DNA of 7,813 nt, taken from assembly GCA_937901895.1 (NCBI GenBank), contig CALGTD010000135.1, forward strand, positions 1-7,813, in the 5' to 3' direction. The notes under the pieces were generated by a model, which saw only the letters and a program-made list of their open reading frames with translations, was not told where the DNA came from and searched no databases. The stretch is from an uncultured Spartobacteria bacterium. GTDB taxonomy: Bacteria; Verrucomicrobiota; Verrucomicrobiia; Chthoniobacterales; JAATET01. Of this stretch, positions 1-6,822 are shown piece by piece. Made by a program: the position numbers and the translations under genes. The stretch's first letter is position 1; each line of letters opens with the position of its first letter.

Positions 1-2
1 CC

Positions 3-1775
3 GCCGGCGCCGGCGCGCGCATTCCCGCGCTCCCATCGACCAATCGCGACATCAATCTCCGCGGCCCCGTCACCATTGGCAGGCTGCTCTTCGAGCTGGG
101 ATCTTCCACCGCAAGGACGCGCGTTCGCGATCGCGGCACGGGAAACACACTTGCGTTCAACGGCGGCGACGAGCCGGCCGTTCTCCGTGTGGATGGCGAC
201 GGCACGGGGTTCGTCGAGTTCGAGTTCGACTCCGAGGTCACCCTTGCCACCGATCTGGAGCTTCGCGTTCACAACACCGCCGGCGATTCCGAGCATGGCG
301 CGCTCCGCCTGCGCACCCGCTGGGAGGGACCGGGCGGCCTCATCAAGAAAGGCCCCGGCATCGCTTCTCTCACCGGCGAGGACAAGAACTACTCGGGCGA
401 TACCGTCATTGAGCAGGGCATCCTTCAGGTCACACAACCCGCAGCGATGGTGAAGTCCGCGGTCACCGTCCAGCCGGGCGGCCAGCTCCGGCTCGTCTCG
501 GCGGGAACCTTCGAGGCTCCACGCATCTACACCTTCGGCGGCGTCCTTTCCCTGGCCGGTCCCGGCCGCAGCGGCGTGCTCGATGGGAGCGGCCAGGGTG
601 TGCTTGGTGCGCTCCGCTACCAGCCCGGGGCCGGAGCAAACCGCGCCGTCCTCGCAAACCCGGTCAGCATCACGGCGACCTCGTCAATCCACGTCGACGG
701 CTCCGCCAATCGTCTCGATCTTTCCGGCGCGCTTTCCGGCTCCGCGGGTTGGACGAAATCCGGCGGCGGCACGCTCGCGTTGAATGCAAACAGTCCGTCC
801 TTCGACGGACCCATCACCGTCTCCAACGGCCATCTCGAAGTGAACGGCGCGATCGCCGCGCCGGTCTCCCTCGCAGCCGGGACCACGCTCTCCGGGCACG
901 GACGTCTCACCGAAATCTCCGGTGCCGGCACGGTCGCGCTCAACCGCACCGTCCTGCGTGCCTTCGCCGCACCGGAGTCCCGTCTCGGCTTCGTCCTCGG
1001 CACCCAGGGCTGGCCAAACTTCGCGAACCCCGCATCGAGCGGAAACGGGACGCTCGTCCTCTCCGACGCCGGCGCGCTCGGAAACCCCGCCGCCCCACGG
1101 CAGCTGGACCTCTTTCTTCCCGCCATCGCCGATGGAGCCGTCTTCCGCGGCGGACTGTTCGTTCCATCGCAGGCCGGCCTGCGCCAATTTGTGAAATCCG
1201 CCGCCGTCCGCATCTTCGTCGAGGACGCTGCAGGGGACGTGACTGTCGGGGCGAAGCGATACGCGCAGGCATCACCCGCCAACGCAGCTCTCACGACTCT
1301 ACCGCATCACGCGACATTTTCAGACAGCTCGCAGTTTTCCGGCGAGATCCTCGAGCTACGCCTCGGCGGCAATCCCGTGCAATTCGCAGCATGGCAGGCC
1401 CGCACATTTACGAATCCCGCGGACCTCGCCAACCCCGCGATCAGCGGACCTCTCGCCGCCCCGTTCGGCGACCGGATCCCCAACCTCCTTCGCTACGCGC
1501 TCGACCTTCCGACCGGCGGATCCGCCCCGACGATGCTGCCCGGGCTTGTGTTCGAAGACGGCCGCGGCGGTCTGCGCTTCCGCTTCGACCCCGGCAAGCT
1601 CGACATCGCCTACATCGTCGAGGCATCGAGCGACATGATCGACTGGTCGCGTGTTCTCTTCGATTCCCGCACGGATCGCCCGGACTCCTGGAATCCGGGC
1701 ACGCCATTCACCGTGCTCGATTCCGAAGCCAATGCGACCGGATTCTATCGGCTTCGGATTCTCGAGATTCCCTGA
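3..1775 (+). CDS. Autotransporter-associated beta-strand repeat protein, 5' partial
   Basis: The frame is open from the left edge (codons start at position 3), so the true start lies outside the window; the GTG at 189 is only an internal codon. The visible part is 590 residues. Seen: two segments with the glycine-rich beta-strand repeat pattern known from autotransporter passenger domains (PATR/TIGR02601 type), at about 336-437 (KKGPGIASLTG..NYSGDTVIEQGILQV) and 747-848 (TKSGGGTLAL..FDGPITVSNGHLEV). A C-terminal part follows from about 1383, with 'NLLRYALDLP', 'YIVEASSDMIDW' and a final 'FYRLRILEIP'. That tail resembles the C-terminal module of many large secreted Verrucomicrobiota proteins. 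Inferred role: exported, beta-helical surface or extracellular protein of unknown ligand. No C-terminal beta-barrel and no PEP-CTERM anchor are visible, so the way it is held at or released from the surface is unclear. It converges on the porin gene. Confidence 0.85.
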   Translation, partial: AGAGARIPALPSTNRDINLRGPVTIGRLLFELGSSTARTRVRDRGTGNTLAFNGGDEPAVLRVDGDGTGFVEFEFDSEVTLATDLELRVHNTAGDSEHGALRLRTRWEGPGGLIKKGPGIASLTGEDKNYSGDTVIEQGILQVTQPAAMVKSAVTVQPGGQLRLVSAGTFEAPRIYTFGGVLSLAGPGRSGVLDGSGQGVLGALRYQPGAGANRAVLANPVSITATSSIHVDGSANRLDLSGALSGSAGWTKSGGGTLALNANSPSFDGPITVSNGHLEVNGAIAAPVSLAAGTTLSGHGRLTEISGAGTVALNRTVLRAFAAPESRLGFVLGTQGWPNFANPASSGNGTLVLSDAGALGNPAAPRQLDLFLPAIADGAVFRGGLFVPSQAGLRQFVKSAAVRIFVEDAAGDVTVGAKRYAQASPANAALTTLPHHATFSDSSQFSGEILELRLGGNPVQFAAWQARTFTNPADLANPAISGPLAAPFGDRIPNLLRYALDLPTGGSAPTMLPGLVFEDGRGGLRFRFDPGKLDIAYIVEASSDMIDWSRVLFDSRTDRPDSWNPGTPFTVLDSEANATGFYRLRILEIP

Positions 1776-1784
1776 ATCGGAGAA
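1759..1784. terminator. Weak hairpin at the convergent gene junction
   Basis: TTCTC-GA-GATTC (1759-1770) can pair with GAATC-GG-AGAA (1774-1784) around a CCT loop, giving two five-ish-base-pair helices with a small internal loop. It covers the stop codon of the plus-strand gene and the 10-base gap before the minus-strand porin stop. There is no T tract on either strand, so an intrinsic terminator is not shown. It may only be a stabilising 3' mRNA structure shared by the two converging transcripts. Confidence 0.25.
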
Positions 1785-1785
1785 C

Positions 1786-3177
1786 TCAGAACGTCACCGA
1801 GCACTGGGCGCCGAGCACCAGCGCATTCGGAATCCTCCCCGTTCCGCCGGGATTGATCACCCACTGCAGGTTCGGCTGCGCGTAGAGAAACCTCGTGAGC
1901 TGCACCCGGTAGCCCCACTCGAAGACGAGTTCATAGTCGGCGTATCCGCCACCCGCGGCGTCGAGCGCCTCGGCATAGTCGTCGCTGAAGTTTCCATACA
2001 CGATGCCGAATACCGTGTGGTCCTGATCGCGGGTCGGAATCAGGCCCTTGTAGACAAGGCCGCCATTCACCTGGAACGGGAGCTTCGCGATGTTCTGCTG
2101 CGGCGAGAGAACGATCGCGCTCCAGATCGTGAGACCCTGGTCCGATCCCGGCGCCTCCTGGAACACCATCTGGTCCGCGTGCCAGTAAAATCCATAGGAA
2201 TTCCGCGCGGTCTCGGTCTTGCCAAACTGCTGGAACTCCCACGGCGAGTAATACGCGCCGAACCAGTAGTTGCCCGGGAGGCCCTTCATCAGCACCGGCT
2301 CCCCGAACGACTTCGCGGCGGACTTCCCGTCCGCGACCGTCTTGCCATCCTCCGGCACATTCTTCGCCGGCACCTCGCGCTTGAAGAACTCCGGCGACCA
2401 CCCGATCTGCGAGATGAGCAGCACGCCGTCGTTCGAGCGCATGCTCCAGTCGAGGCCGTGATAGCCACGGTCGAACACGCGGTTCGACACCTGGTAAACG
2501 CCGAGCTGCCCGGTCAGTTCCGGAGTCGGCTTCACCTTGAGCCGCGCCGCCCAGACCGCCCACGGATACGCGGAAAACTGGGTGTTCACCGGCAGCGCCT
2601 GCGGGTTTCCGTCGATGCCGTTGTTCATGTAGAGCCAGTAGATCGGCGACGTCGCAAAATCGTCACCCGTCGCAAACCGGCCGAGCTTGATGGATACCTT
2701 CCGGTCGAGCAGGTGCTGGTCGAGCGCGAGCGCGTAGAACATCGCCGTCTGTCCGCCGTAGACCTGCTGCACGGTGAACTGGTTGCCGATCGCGATCTCC
2801 GAGAGGCTTTGCCCGGAGCGGTTCAGCCCGCTCACCGTCAGCGCCGCGCCCTTCCAGCCGACCAGCTTCTCGAGATCGAGTTCCGTGCCGAACCCGACGT
2901 TGTCGGTATAGGTCGCGCTGCGCTGCTTCCCGCCGGTGACGTTGCCTGCGATGTTGTTCGTGTAGGTGAAGGAAAACTCCACGCCCTCTTCGTCGAGCCA
3001 GTTTCGGGTGCCCCACCAGTCACCGCTGAGCGCCTCACCGTGCCACCATTCGCGGGAGCCGATGTAGTTGCTCGGGTAGGGGTCGTAATAATCCCAGAAT
3101 CGGGAATGATCGGCCACGGCTGGGGAAACGACGGCGGCAGCAATGACCGCCACAGCAAGGGATGCGCGATACTTCAT
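1786..3177 (-). CDS. OprB-family carbohydrate porin
   Basis: A 463-residue outer-membrane protein of the carbohydrate-selective porin OprB family (PF04966), which forms beta-barrel channels for sugar uptake. Seen: a Sec signal peptide (residues 1-22: KYR n-region, alanine/valine core, AVA before Asp23). The family N-terminal block follows at about 49-83 (LSGDWWGTRNWL, GVEFSFTYTNN, then VTGG), then 'LDLEKLVGWKG' at 100-110. Many alternating aromatic and polar strands lead to a terminal phenylalanine (VTF), the usual outer-membrane insertion signal. Length fits the family. The ATG at 3177 is chosen because the signal peptide starts there. It has no Shine-Dalgarno at normal spacing; an AGGAGG lies about 35 bases upstream in a hairpin loop, with no in-frame start codon near it. 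The gene lies 51 bases downstream of leuS, which is not functionally related, so co-transcription may be incidental. The substrate cannot be read from the sequence. Confidence 0.92.
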   Translation of the reverse strand: MKYRASLAVAVIAAAVVSPAVADHSRFWDYYDPYPSNYIGSREWWHGEALSGDWWGTRNWLDEEGVEFSFTYTNNIAGNVTGGKQRSATYTDNVGFGTELDLEKLVGWKGAALTVSGLNRSGQSLSEIAIGNQFTVQQVYGGQTAMFYALALDQHLLDRKVSIKLGRFATGDDFATSPIYWLYMNNGIDGNPQALPVNTQFSAYPWAVWAARLKVKPTPELTGQLGVYQVSNRVFDRGYHGLDWSMRSNDGVLLISQIGWSPEFFKREVPAKNVPEDGKTVADGKSAAKSFGEPVLMKGLPGNYWFGAYYSPWEFQQFGKTETARNSYGFYWHADQMVFQEAPGSDQGLTIWSAIVLSPQQNIAKLPFQVNGGLVYKGLIPTRDQDHTVFGIVYGNFSDDYAEALDAAGGGYADYELVFEWGYRVQLTRFLYAQPNLQWVINPGGTGRIPNALVLGAQCSVTF

Positions 3178-3196
3178 GCGGGGGAGATTGGTGCGA

Positions 3197-3227
3197 GAAT
3201 GCCCGGATTCGTCCTCCTGGGCAATTC
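3197..3227 (-). promoter_or_regulatory. Hairpin in leuS-porin gap with AGGAGG in its loop
   Basis: GAATGCCC (3197-3204) and GGGCAATTC (3219-3227) are inverted repeats, eight base pairs with one bulged base. They enclose a 14-base loop that reads AGGAGGACGAATCC on the minus strand. The hairpin starts one base after the leuS stop codon and ends 19 bases before the porin ATG. No T tract follows, so it does not look like a terminator. A perfect Shine-Dalgarno in a loop about 35 bases from the start could be a ribosome standby or control element, or may be chance. The function is inference. Confidence 0.35.
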
Positions 3228-3228
3228 G

Positions 3229-5775
3229 CTATTTGGCGACGACATTGACGAGTTTGCCGGGCACCACGATCACCTTCGCGATCGATTTGCCATCCGTCAT
3301 CTCACGAACCTTCGCATTCTCCAGCGCGAGCCGCTCGAGGTCCTCCTTCGCAGTGGACTTCGACACGGTCACCCGATCGCGGGGCTTGCCGTTGACCTGC
3401 AAGAGAATTTCGACCTCGTCCTCGACGAGGAATTTTTCGTCGTAGCCCGGCCAGCCCTGCTGCGAGGCCAGACCGTCGAATCCCGCGAACTTCCCGCCGA
3501 GCCTTGTCCACATCTCCTCCGCGAGATGCGGCGCGAAGGGACTCAGCAGCTTCAACAGCACACGCAGCGACTCCACCGGACGCGGATCCGCGCTGGTGAA
3601 CTCGTTCACGAAGATCATCATCTGCGCGATCGCGGTGTTGAACGACAGCGACTCCACGTCCTCGCCGACCTTCTTGATCGTGGCGTGAACGACGCGCGCC
3701 TGCTTTGCGGAAAATTCCGTCTCCGCCAGCGCGGGTGCGATCACCCATTCACCCTCCTGGTTTTCCTCGAATCCCAGCCGCCACACGCGCGCGAGGAAGC
3801 GGAACACGCCCTCCACGCCCTTCATGCTCCACGGCTTCATCTGCTCGAGCGGCCCCATGAACATCTCGTAGAGCCGCAGGGAATCCGCGCCGTATTCGGA
3901 AATGACGTCGTCGGGATTCACGACATTGCCGCGGCTCTTGGACATCTTCTGCCCGTCGCTGCCAAGGATGATGCCCTGGTTCACCAGCCGCTGGAATGGC
4001 TCGGCCGTCGAGACATGGCCGAGATCGAAGAGCACCTTGTGCCAGAACCGCGCGTAAAGCAGGTGCAGCACCGCGTGCTCCGTGCCGCCGACGTAGAGAT
4101 CCACGCCGCCCTGTGCGGCGGAGAGGGCTCCCATCCAGTAGTTCTCGGCCGCCTCGCCGACGAAGCGCTCGCCGTTCTGGGAGTCGCAGAAACGCAGGTA
4201 ATACCAGCACGACCCCGCCCACTGCGGCATCGTATTGGTCTCGCGTAGCGCGGCCTCGGAATACCGCACCCACTCGGTCGCCTTCGCGAGCGGCGGTTCG
4301 CCCGTGCCGGTGGGCTTGAAATCGCTCATCTCCGGCTGCACCAGCGGCAGCTCGGATTCGTCGATCGCGCGGTGTCGGCCACCCTCCCACACGATCGGGA
4401 ACGGCTCGCCCCAATAGCGCTGCCGGGAGAACAACCAGTCGCGCAGCTTGTAATTCACCCGGCCGGCGCCCACGCCCTTCTCTTCGAGCCACGCGATCAT
4501 CTTCGCCTTCGCCTCGGGCGTCGGCAGGCCGTCGAGGAACCCGGAGTTCACCGCAACGCCATCGCCCGTGAATCCACGCCACGCCTGCCCGTCCGGCGGC
4601 TGCACGACCTGCACCACGGGCAGGTCAAACGCTGTCGCAAACTCGAAGTCGCGCTCGTCGTGCGCCGGCACCGCCATGATCGCCCCCGTGCCGTAACCCA
4701 TCAGCACGTAGTCCGCGATCCAGACCGGGATCTTCGTCCCGTTCACCGGATTCACCGCATACGCACCGGTGAACACACCGGTCTTCTCCTTCGCGAGATC
4801 CGTGCGCTCGAGATCGGACTTCGACGAAACCTTTTTCCGGTATTCGGCGACCGCGTCCGCGTGCTCCGGCGTCGTGAGCGCATCCACGAGCGGATGCTCC
4901 GGCGCGAGCACCATATAGGTCGCGCCGAACAACGTATCGGGCCGCGTCGTGAAGACCTCGATCTCGTTCCCGCCTGCGGCAAACTTCACCATCGCGCCCT
5001 CGGAGCGCCCGATCCAGTTTCGCTGGAGGAGCTTGATCGACTCCGGCCAGTCGAGGCCGTCGAGCTCGTCGATGAGCCGTTGCGCATACGCCGTGATCCG
5101 CAGCATCCACTGCCGCATGGGACGCCGCTCGACGGGGAATCCACCAACCTCGCTCTTTCCGTCCACGACCTCCTCGTTCGCCAGCACCGTGCCCAGCGCG
5201 GGACACCAGTTCACCGGCATCTCGGCGACATACGCGAGCCGCACGCTGTCGGGATCGTCGCCCGTGTAGGTCTCGATCGGCTCCGCCTTGTTCGTGGCGG
5301 GATTGAACCACGAGCCGTAGAGCTTCAAAAAAATCCACTGCGTCCACTTGAAATAACCCGGATCCGTCGTGCTGATCTCGCGCGACCAGTCGTAGCTGAA
5401 TCCGATGCCCTGCAGCTGCTCGCGAAACCGCGCGACATTGCGCTCCGTGGTGACTCGGGGATGCTGGCCCGTCTTGATCGCAAACTGCTCGGCCGGCAGT
5501 CCGAAGGCGTCCCATCCCATCGGATGCAGCACATTGAACCCGCGCATCCGCTTGTAGCGCGCGAGAATGTCCGTCGCCGTGTAACCCTCCACGTGGCCGA
5601 CGTGCAGCCCCTCCCCGCTCGGATACGGGAACATGTCGAGCACGTAGAACTTCGGCCGCGCAGGGTCGAAATCGGCATCACCGGGATTGGGAGCGCGAAA
5701 CGCGCCGCTCTCGAGCCAGCGCTTCTGCCAGCGGGATTCAAACTCGGGAAAAGGATAGGGCTTGCGTTGGGACAT
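3229..5775 (-). CDS. leuS: Leucyl-tRNA synthetase
   Basis: Class Ia aminoacyl-tRNA synthetase, 848 residues, charging tRNA-Leu with leucine in the cytoplasm. Seen in order: N-terminal Rossmann half with 'YPSGEGLHVGH' (HIGH motif at 58-61) and 'GWDAFGLPAEQFAIKTGQHP'; the 'NWCPALGTVLANEEV' module at 189-203; WIGRSEG at 254-260. The CP1 editing domain has TTRPDTLFG at 276-284 and GTGAIMAVPAHDERD at 362-376, with Asp373 and Asp376; the second matches the conserved editing-site aspartate. Then come the leucine-specific insert around 475-500, KMSKS at 610-614, the helical anticodon-binding domain, and the C-terminal domain from about 785 (VEILLQVNGKPR) to 848. The frame is open further upstream to a GTG at 5856 and an ATG at 5832. 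The ATG at 5775 is preferred because MSQRKPYPFPEFESRWQKRW aligns with the usual LeuRS N-terminus, although no clear ribosome binding site precedes it. Cysteines of the zinc knuckle found in some LeuRS are absent except Cys191, as in many bacteria. Confidence 0.98.
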   Translation of the reverse strand: MSQRKPYPFPEFESRWQKRWLESGAFRAPNPGDADFDPARPKFYVLDMFPYPSGEGLHVGHVEGYTATDILARYKRMRGFNVLHPMGWDAFGLPAEQFAIKTGQHPRVTTERNVARFREQLQGIGFSYDWSREISTTDPGYFKWTQWIFLKLYGSWFNPATNKAEPIETYTGDDPDSVRLAYVAEMPVNWCPALGTVLANEEVVDGKSEVGGFPVERRPMRQWMLRITAYAQRLIDELDGLDWPESIKLLQRNWIGRSEGAMVKFAAGGNEIEVFTTRPDTLFGATYMVLAPEHPLVDALTTPEHADAVAEYRKKVSSKSDLERTDLAKEKTGVFTGAYAVNPVNGTKIPVWIADYVLMGYGTGAIMAVPAHDERDFEFATAFDLPVVQVVQPPDGQAWRGFTGDGVAVNSGFLDGLPTPEAKAKMIAWLEEKGVGAGRVNYKLRDWLFSRQRYWGEPFPIVWEGGRHRAIDESELPLVQPEMSDFKPTGTGEPPLAKATEWVRYSEAALRETNTMPQWAGSCWYYLRFCDSQNGERFVGEAAENYWMGALSAAQGGVDLYVGGTEHAVLHLLYARFWHKVLFDLGHVSTAEPFQRLVNQGIILGSDGQKMSKSRGNVVNPDDVISEYGADSLRLYEMFMGPLEQMKPWSMKGVEGVFRFLARVWRLGFEENQEGEWVIAPALAETEFSAKQARVVHATIKKVGEDVESLSFNTAIAQMMIFVNEFTSADPRPVESLRVLLKLLSPFAPHLAEEMWTRLGGKFAGFDGLASQQGWPGYDEKFLVEDEVEILLQVNGKPRDRVTVSKSTAKEDLERLALENAKVREMTDGKSIAKVIVVPGKLVNVVAK

Positions 5776-6091
5776 CGTGCGAACCGCGCAGTCTGCCTGC
5801 ACCCGCTCCAAAATGGAACCGGGAAACTTCATTCGCGACAGCCGCACATCCTTCACCGGCGGGGAGCCATCACCTACCCCGCCGCCGGCTCAGAGCAGCC
5901 GCCTCCGCACACTTGATAAAACCATCCCGATCTCGGCTCCAATTTCCCCCATCGCCACGTTGATCTTTGACGGCTTGAGATCACCACCTCAGGCCAGCCT
6001 GCCCGGCGATCCAGCCCACCCCTTCGATCGAAGCTGGACAGCTGAACGTCGAGAAGATGCGGGCGCTGATCCGGAAGGATGGCCGGACATG
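5776..6091. other. Gene-poor stretch upstream of leuS
   Basis: About 316 bases between the leuS start and the terminator. It should hold the leuS promoter and leader on the minus strand. The best I can point to is a poor match: TTGGAG near 5936-5941 and TTTTAT about 15 bases later, too weak to call. Open frames on both strands run through it, but none has a convincing start, composition or homology. A plus-strand frame of about 38 codons ending 'NVEKMRALIRKDGRT' with a TGA at 6089-6091 reads like the tail of a protein but has no start. No tRNA or repeat is seen. Confidence 0.6.
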
Positions 6092-6118
6092 AAAAAAGCC
6101 AGCCGGTGAAGGCTGGCT
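6092..6118 (-). terminator. Rho-independent terminator
   Basis: On the minus strand AGCCAGCC (6118-6111), loop TTCACC, GGCTGGCT (6104-6097), then TTTTT(C). This is a perfect eight-base-pair GC-rich stem followed directly by a T run. It ends transcription coming leftward from the small genes at 6182 and beyond, and so insulates leuS from them. On the plus strand the T run is missing, so it works in one direction. Confidence 0.88.
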
Positions 6119-6123
6119 CCCAT

Positions 6124-6182
6124 TGAGAACCGAAAGTGCTGCAAAAATCCCACAGGGTTTTCACTGCAGCACCTTGTTCTGC
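6124..6182 (-). repeat. attC-like recombination site 1 (59 bases)
   Basis: Read on the minus strand: GCAGAAC (6182-6176, R''-like), three-base spacer, GTGCTGCA (L''), a central part with AAAA-CCC / GGG-A-TTTT pairing around TGT, TGCAGCAC (L', eight perfect pairs with L''), five-base spacer, GTTCTCA (6130-6124, R'-like; GTTCT pairs with AGAAC). Unequal spacers and unpaired GTG in one arm give the imperfect two-box hairpin typical of attC sites. Its left half (AACAAG...CTGCAG..AAA) is shared with site 3 at 7353. The R'' box overlaps the stop codon of the preceding gene, as in integron cassettes. The boxes deviate from RYYYAAC/GTTRRRY, and a plain hairpin is the alternative. Confidence 0.5.
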
Positions 6183-6628
6183 TAGTCTATCCATCGATTG
6201 TCTTCCGCTGCCGAAACTCGCCGGTCTGAAGAGAATGTAACTACAACTCCTCCACCGCTAAAGTCGATGAGTCTCGAGCCCGGCCTCTCCGTTTCATACT
6301 GCCAACTGCCGTCCGGACGCTTTACGTCAGGGGTGCCTAAAAGATCTACGAGCTCGGATTCAGTCATACCCTTTTTAATCCTGGAGCCGACTACCTCCTC
6401 CAATACGGAGTATCGATACTTCAGATCGGCTGCCTTCCATCGCGCAGCGTCGAAGTCTTTTGTTTGAGCGTATCTCCACTCATCGAATGATCCGTAAACA
6501 CTGCTCGAGACTATCCACATTACTCCAAGAATCCATGGTGAGAAAACTATCGCGAGACCGCCGAGTATGATAAAAAGAACGTGATGGATTACCGGCCGAT
6601 CTTGCGGAGATGAACGTCGGAAAGACAT
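6182..6628 (-). CDS. Membrane-anchored protein with BamE-like motif
   Basis: 148 residues, name unknown. Seen: a short basic N-terminus (MSFRRSSPQDRP), a long hydrophobic stretch at about 18-45 (one long or two short membrane segments), and a soluble part. The soluble part carries 'IKKGMTESELVDLLGTPD' (84-101) and W109/Y111 in 'SWQYE'. The GMT..E....LG.P pattern followed by W.Y is that of the SmpA/OmlA (BamE-like) fold, found in outer-membrane lipoproteins and in many small envelope proteins. Here there is no lipobox. The ATG at 6628 lies 10 bases past the R' box of the attC-like site at 6639, and the TAG overlaps the R'' box of the next site, so this looks like a one-gene cassette. No Shine-Dalgarno is seen. 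The role is unknown. Confidence 0.65.
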   Translation of the reverse strand: MSFRRSSPQDRPVIHHVLFIILGGLAIVFSPWILGVMWIVSSSVYGSFDEWRYAQTKDFDAARWKAADLKYRYSVLEEVVGSRIKKGMTESELVDLLGTPDVKRPDGSWQYETERPGSRLIDFSGGGVVVTFSSDRRVSAAEDNRWID

Positions 6629-6638
6629 TTTTGTTAAA

Positions 6639-6822
6639 GCCGAACGCCAAGCTCAGCTACCCCGAACGGGTGATAACTTTACCGATCACTGAAATCTTTG
6701 GTGCGGTAGAATATAGTGCTGTCGCACCTAAAGCACTGATCGACCAAAGAATCACGGCGCTCCAATATTGTCGCTTTCCTTTGGAGTGCACGTTGGATTG
6801 ATCTGAAGTCATATTGTTATAG
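6639..6822 (-). repeat. attC-like recombination site 2 (3' half firm, 5' half tentative)
   Basis: On the minus strand the 3' half reads GGGGTAGCTGAG (6663-6652, L' region), spacer, then GTTCGGC (6645-6639, R'; GTTRRRY with one mismatch). These 35 bases match the 3' half of site 3 at 30 of 35 positions. The 5' half is less sure: CTATAAC (6822-6816) followed by CTTCAG (6808-6803), which would pair with CTGAG leaving one T extrahelical, as in real attC sites. The full span of 184 bases is long for an attC, and a possible 51-codon gene lies inside it. Confidence 0.45.
6657..6812 (-). CDS. Possible small single-pass membrane protein
   Basis: A 51-residue frame. Its ATG overlaps the TGA of the upstream Cys-rich gene (ATGA), a layout that favours translational coupling. 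Residues 1-16 are polar and basic (SKGKRQ), residues 17-36 are hydrophobic (WSAVILWSISALGATALYST), and a short basic tail ends 'KVITRSG'. That is a credible N-in membrane hairpin or single segment. The TAG lies inside the 3' half of an attC-like site, as is usual for cassette genes. Against it: it is short, has no recognised family, and may simply be part of a long attC. No lipobox or cleavage site is evident. Confidence 0.4.
   Translation of the reverse strand: MTSDQSNVHSKGKRQYWSAVILWSISALGATALYSTAPKISVIGKVITRSG

Noticed and set aside
749..1885. Plus-strand frame of 378 codons
   Set aside because: Overlaps the beta-strand repeat protein in another frame; arginine-rich shadow composition.
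1651..4248. Long plus-strand frame of 865 codons
   Set aside because: It is antisense to the porin gene and leuS, rich in Arg/His/Leu, with no family features; a GC-rich shadow.
5776..5856. Longer leuS start at GTG 5856 or ATG 5832
   Set aside because: The added residues do not resemble LeuRS N-termini; MSQRKPYPFPEFESRW at 5775 matches the expected beginning.
4372..5916. Plus-strand frame of 514 codons
   Set aside because: Antisense to leuS, whose motifs and full length are certain.
5874..6194. Minus-strand frame of 106 codons
   Set aside because: It runs through the attC-like site and the terminator and has mixed, non-protein-like composition.
6610..6801. Plus-strand frame of 63 codons (MNVGKTFLLKPNAK...)
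   Set aside because: It reads through the repeat at 6639-6673 and is antisense to the small membrane frame; no start signal.
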